This document shows positions 61,684-64,000 of a DNA stretch of 64,000 bases, one piece after another. Made by a program: the position numbers and the translations under genes. Origin of the DNA: Pseudomonas sp. KBW05 (GTDB taxonomy: Bacteria > Pseudomonadota > Gammaproteobacteria > Pseudomonadales > Pseudomonadaceae); contig NZ_QAJM01000023.1 of assembly GCF_003852405.1 (NCBI RefSeq), forward strand, positions 62,001 to 126,000, read 5' to 3'. Every line of letters begins with the position of its first letter. The first letter of the stretch is position 1. The notes under the pieces were generated by a model. It worked only from the letters and a program-made list of their open reading frames with translations, did no database searches and was not told where the DNA came from.

Positions 61684-61878
61684 ATGAACCCCATGGAAAC
61701 TGCCTCCCACCACTTGAATGTCCTGCCCTCTCAGCTTCTTGCGGCGGCCTCGCGAGGAGAGATTGACCTTAACGAATTGGCTGCTGTTGTGTTGGCTGGC
61801 CGTGGGCTTGATCACAACGCAGCCTGGGTAGGCTTCCCGGCGGCCGCTCAATGGCTCGAGCAGCACTTACAGGGCTAA
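61684..61878 (+). CDS. Small conserved protein, unknown
   Basis: 64 residues, MNPMETASHHLNVLPSQLLAAASRGEIDLN, then LDHNAAWVGFPAAAQWLEQHLQ. Helical and acidic; a type found in pseudomonads without a known role. The frame extends to 61606, but ATG 61684 follows AAGG; ATG 61693 is possible. Its end overlaps the convergent HMCES gene by 4 bp. Confidence 0.58.
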   Translation: MNPMETASHHLNVLPSQLLAAASRGEIDLNELAAVVLAGRGLDHNAAWVGFPAAAQWLEQHLQG

Positions 61879-62576
61879 TCATCCGCTGATGACAACGGGA
61901 GCAGTAGCTCGGCTCCCTGATGTTTCACGTTCCCTACCTCTTTGCCAACGGCATACCACTCAAAATCCTCGGTTGGTTGACAGCACTCAGTGGCTATTTC
62001 TTGAGCGCGCTCTGGCGCAAGGCCTGGATCCAGCCACTCCCTAGCATGCTCAGGCGTCAGCACCAAAGGCTTGCGATCATGGATGTCCACCATGCCTTGG
62101 TCGCTGGCGGCGGTGATGATCACGAAACCGTCTCCTTCGTTGGGCTCCAGGCCAAGGCTCACTTGGGCGAGAGCCCCGAAAAACATGGGTTTCTGACTTT
62201 TCAGGCGAATGAAGTAAGGCTGTTTCTTCTTCGGGTCGTCGGGGTCTTTGACCCACTCATACCAACCTTCACTCGGCACCACGGCTCGGCCATTCGGCCA
62301 CAGTTGCTTGAAAAACTTGCCCGTAGTGACCGTCTCCACGCGGGCGTTGATTGGGTCGGGGCGTTTGCCCTTGGCCCAGAACGGCGCCCATCCCCATTTG
62401 ACTGCATCGATATGCAGGCCATTCTCTGCGGTGTGCAGCACTTGCACCCGTGTCGTTGGAGCGACGTTGTAGCGATTGATCGGCACGGCGTCGTACCCAC
62501 TGAACAGCTCCATCTGTGGGTTTAACTCTTCGATAAAAATCGCCATCCCTTCGTGCTGCACGAATCGCCCACACAT
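61875..62576 (-). CDS. HMCES/YedK-type SOS-associated protein
   Basis: 233 residues beginning MCGRF, with catalytic Cys2 (exposed after Met removal), NARVET, and WYEW(V)K, the SRAP-domain motifs. Family members cross-link to abasic sites in single-stranded DNA via Cys2. ATG 62576 was taken so that Cys is residue 2; a frame to 62582 adds two codons. A LexA box lies 66 bp upstream and is shared with umuD. Confidence 0.92.
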   Translation of the reverse strand: MCGRFVQHEGMAIFIEELNPQMELFSGYDAVPINRYNVAPTTRVQVLHTAENGLHIDAVKWGWAPFWAKGKRPDPINARVETVTTGKFFKQLWPNGRAVVPSEGWYEWVKDPDDPKKKQPYFIRLKSQKPMFFGALAQVSLGLEPNEGDGFVIITAASDQGMVDIHDRKPLVLTPEHAREWLDPGLAPERAQEIATECCQPTEDFEWYAVGKEVGNVKHQGAELLLPLSSADD

Positions 62577-62641
62577 ACGCACCTCTCCGCTTGTCGAAAT
62601 CCCCTACAGAAAAATTGACCGCAAGCGTCCTACAAAGTTAA

Positions 62642-62657
62642 CTGTACATTCGTACAG
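62642..62657. promoter_or_regulatory. LexA-type SOS box
   Basis: CTGTACATTCGTACAG: perfect CTGT-N8-ACAG with symmetric ends, matching the LexA consensus. It lies 21 bp before umuD and 66 bp from the HMCES start, so one box can serve both divergent units. Confidence 0.88.
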
Positions 62658-62677
62658 TATATGTAAAAGGTCGCGCC

Positions 62678-63103
62678 ATGAGCTTTACCATTTTAGGTCC
62701 CATCGCTGAAGTCGGCGCGAAGCTGCCTTTGTGCTCGTTCCAGGTTCCGGCCGGCTTCCCGTCGCCGGCAGCGGACCACATTGAGCAGCACATCTCACTG
62801 GATGAGGTTTTGAACATCCGTGCGCCTCATGTGTACCTGGTAGCGATCACCGGTGAAAGCATGCAAGGCGTCGGGATTTTCGATGGTGACCTCGCCGTGG
62901 TGGATCGTGCCATTGAGCCTGTCCACGGGCATGTGGTGGTGGCGCTGCTGAATAATGAGCCCGTGTGCAAGCGTCTATGTAAGCGCGGCCAGGAAGTGGT
63001 ACTGCTTTCCGAGAACCCCAAATTCCCAGCGCGCTACGTTCTCGAAGGCGACGAGCTGTCGATCTGGGGCGTGATCACCAGCACAGTGCGCAGCCATGTC
63101 TAA
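62678..63103 (+). CDS. umuD: UmuD-like SOS mutagenesis protein
   Basis: 141 residues. Cleavage site Ala25-Gly26 (PAGFPSPA), nucleophile Ser61 (GESMQG) and Lys98 (PVCKRL), the full LexA-type set. RecA-promoted cleavage yields UmuD', which joins UmuC as Pol V. ATG 62678 is 21 bp after the LexA box. Overlaps umuC by 8 bp. Confidence 0.93.
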   Translation: MSFTILGPIAEVGAKLPLCSFQVPAGFPSPAADHIEQHISLDEVLNIRAPHVYLVAITGESMQGVGIFDGDLAVVDRAIEPVHGHVVVALLNNEPVCKRLCKRGQEVVLLSENPKFPARYVLEGDELSIWGVITSTVRSHV

Positions 63104-64000
63104 GCCAGAGCCGACCTTTGCGCTGATCGACTGCAACAGTTTCTACGCCAGTTGCGAGCGCGTATTTCGGCCCGACCTGGCGAAGGTGCCCATCGTGGTG
63201 CTGAGCAACAACGATGGCTGTGTCATCGCCCGTAGCTACGATGCCAAGCCGTTCATCAAGATGGGCGAGCCGTATTTCCAGATCAAGCACAAGCTCAAGC
63301 AGCACGGCATTGTCCCGTTCTCCTCCAACTATGCGCTGTACGGCGACATGAGCGAGCGCGTGATGAGCCTGATTGAGGCGATGGTGCCGGCAGTTGAGGT
63401 GTACAGCATCGACGAGGCGTTTGCCGACTTGACGGGTATCGGTGGATTGGATGCATTGGGTCGACAGATTCGTGCCCAGGTGCTTCGCTGCACAGGCATC
63501 CCGGTCGGTGTTGGTATCGCTCACACAAAGACCTTGGCGAAGCTGGCAAACCACACCGCGAAGCGCCTGCAGTCTCAAACCGGCGGGGTGGTCAACATCA
63601 CCGATCCGGTTAAGCGTGACTGGGTGCTACGCAATACGGACGTGGCGGAAGTTTGGGGCGTTGGCCGCAAGATGAAACTCCATCTTGATGCCATGGGTAT
63701 CAAGTCGGCTATGGACCTGGCTAAGGCCGATCCGTGGACGCTCCGTAAGAAGTTCAGCGTTGTGATCGAGAAGACAGCTAGAGAGTTGGGCGGCACGCCT
63801 TGCTTGAAGCTGGATGAGCCGGATCCGCCAAAGCAGGAGATCTGCTGCAGCCGCATGTTCGGTATGAGGCTGACAGAGCTGCGGCCCATCAAGGAGGCGG
63901 TGGCCACCTACATGATGCGTGCCTCTGAGAAGCTCCGCGCCCAGGGCTCGCTGTGCAAGAAGGTGAGGGTGTGCATCCGCACTGGCATGTTCAACCCAGA
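63096..64000 (+). CDS. umuC: DNA polymerase V catalytic subunit UmuC (truncated by window edge)
   Basis: The frame runs from ATG 63096 to the window edge, about 301 residues. Y-family signatures: [16 protein letters not shown] with Asp12, [14 protein letters not shown], and catalytic YSIDEAF (Asp106-Glu107), then the thumb region ([18 protein letters not shown]). Translesion synthesis with UmuD'. The C-terminal finger and clamp-binding regions are outside the window. Confidence 0.93.
   Translation, partial: MSKPEPTFALIDCNSFYASCERVFRPDLAKVPIVVLSNNDGCVIARSYDAKPFIKMGEPYFQIKHKLKQHGIVPFSSNYALYGDMSERVMSLIEAMVPAVEVYSIDEAFADLTGIGGLDALGRQIRAQVLRCTGIPVGVGIAHTKTLAKLANHTAKRLQSQTGGVVNITDPVKRDWVLRNTDVAEVWGVGRKMKLHLDAMGIKSAMDLAKADPWTLRKKFSVVIEKTARELGGTPCLKLDEPDPPKQEICCSRMFGMRLTELRPIKEAVATYMMRASEKLRAQGSLCKKVRVCIRTGMFNP

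Larger units (their letters stand above)
26382..64000. mobile_element. Lambda/P2-mosaic prophage integrated at tRNA-Ser (right end outside window)
   Basis: Everything from the tRNA 3' end onward is phage-like: integrase, leftward early operon, repressor/Cro, CII, VapE primase, holin, lambda-type head genes, P2-type contractile tail genes, lysis genes, methylase and an SOS cassette. All head, tail, lysis and replication genes I looked for are intact in length and order, so the element may be functional. The right attachment site lies beyond 64000. Whether HMCES/umuDC belong to the phage or mark its far edge cannot be settled here. Confidence 0.93.

Overview
The window is a piece of a fluorescent-group Pseudomonas chromosome interrupted by a large prophage. 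The host assignment rests on gene content and order (ldhA-gacS-two-component pair; comEC-exbBD-lpxK-kdsB-ptp-murB, the order known in P. aeruginosa), on GC-rich codon use, and on many REP hairpins with the GTGGGAGCGGGCTTGCTCGCG core that is typical of P. fluorescens-type genomes.

Chromosomal part, 1-26381: the end of cysG; a glutathionyl-hydroquinone reductase; ybiB and the tusDCBE sulfur-relay genes; a class III CoA-transferase; a SprT-like protease; a Yip1 membrane protein; ttcA; a 3-methyladenine glycosylase-like gene; a DUF2069-wrbA-arsC cluster; a TlpA-like lipoprotein; a META-domain lipoprotein; ldhA; gacS; an OmpR-type two-component pair; comEC; exbB-exbD; lpxK; a Trm112-like gene; kdsB; a low-molecular-weight phosphatase; murB; a Bax-inhibitor-1 family membrane protein; and tRNA-Ser(UGA).

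Prophage, from 26382 to beyond the right edge: a tyrosine integrase sits directly beside the tRNA, which is the probable attachment site. A compact leftward early operon (30764 down to 26497) has a promoter whose spacer holds a 17-bp palindrome. Then comes an AT-rich rightward pair, an ABC-type ATPase plus an HNH nuclease, which looks like a Septu (PtuA/PtuB) anti-phage system. It is followed by a LexA/CI-type repressor, operators of the same palindrome type, a Cro-like gene, a CII-like gene and a toprim/VapE primase-helicase. An array of GGACAG-type repeats lies shortly downstream of the primase gene and may be a replication origin.

The late region combines a lambda-type head (terminase GpA, gpW, portal, ClpP-type protease, decoration protein, capsid) with a P2-type contractile tail (V, W, J, I, H, sheath, tube, E/E', tape measure, U, X, D). 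Lysis genes follow (GH19 endolysin and nested Rz/Rz1), then a Dam-type methylase. The right arm carries an SOS cassette: an HMCES/YedK-type protein divergent from umuDC across one LexA box. The umuC gene runs off the window.

The most interesting points are: the Septu-like module inside the immunity region, with a repressor-type palindrome in the gap beside it; the repeat array near the primase; a tail-assembly gene that is an exact 100-residue tandem duplication; a series of similar terminator-like hairpins in front of late gene modules; and a small autonomous zinc-ribbon membrane gene inserted between tail genes X and D. All annotations come from reading the sequence; no database search was run.
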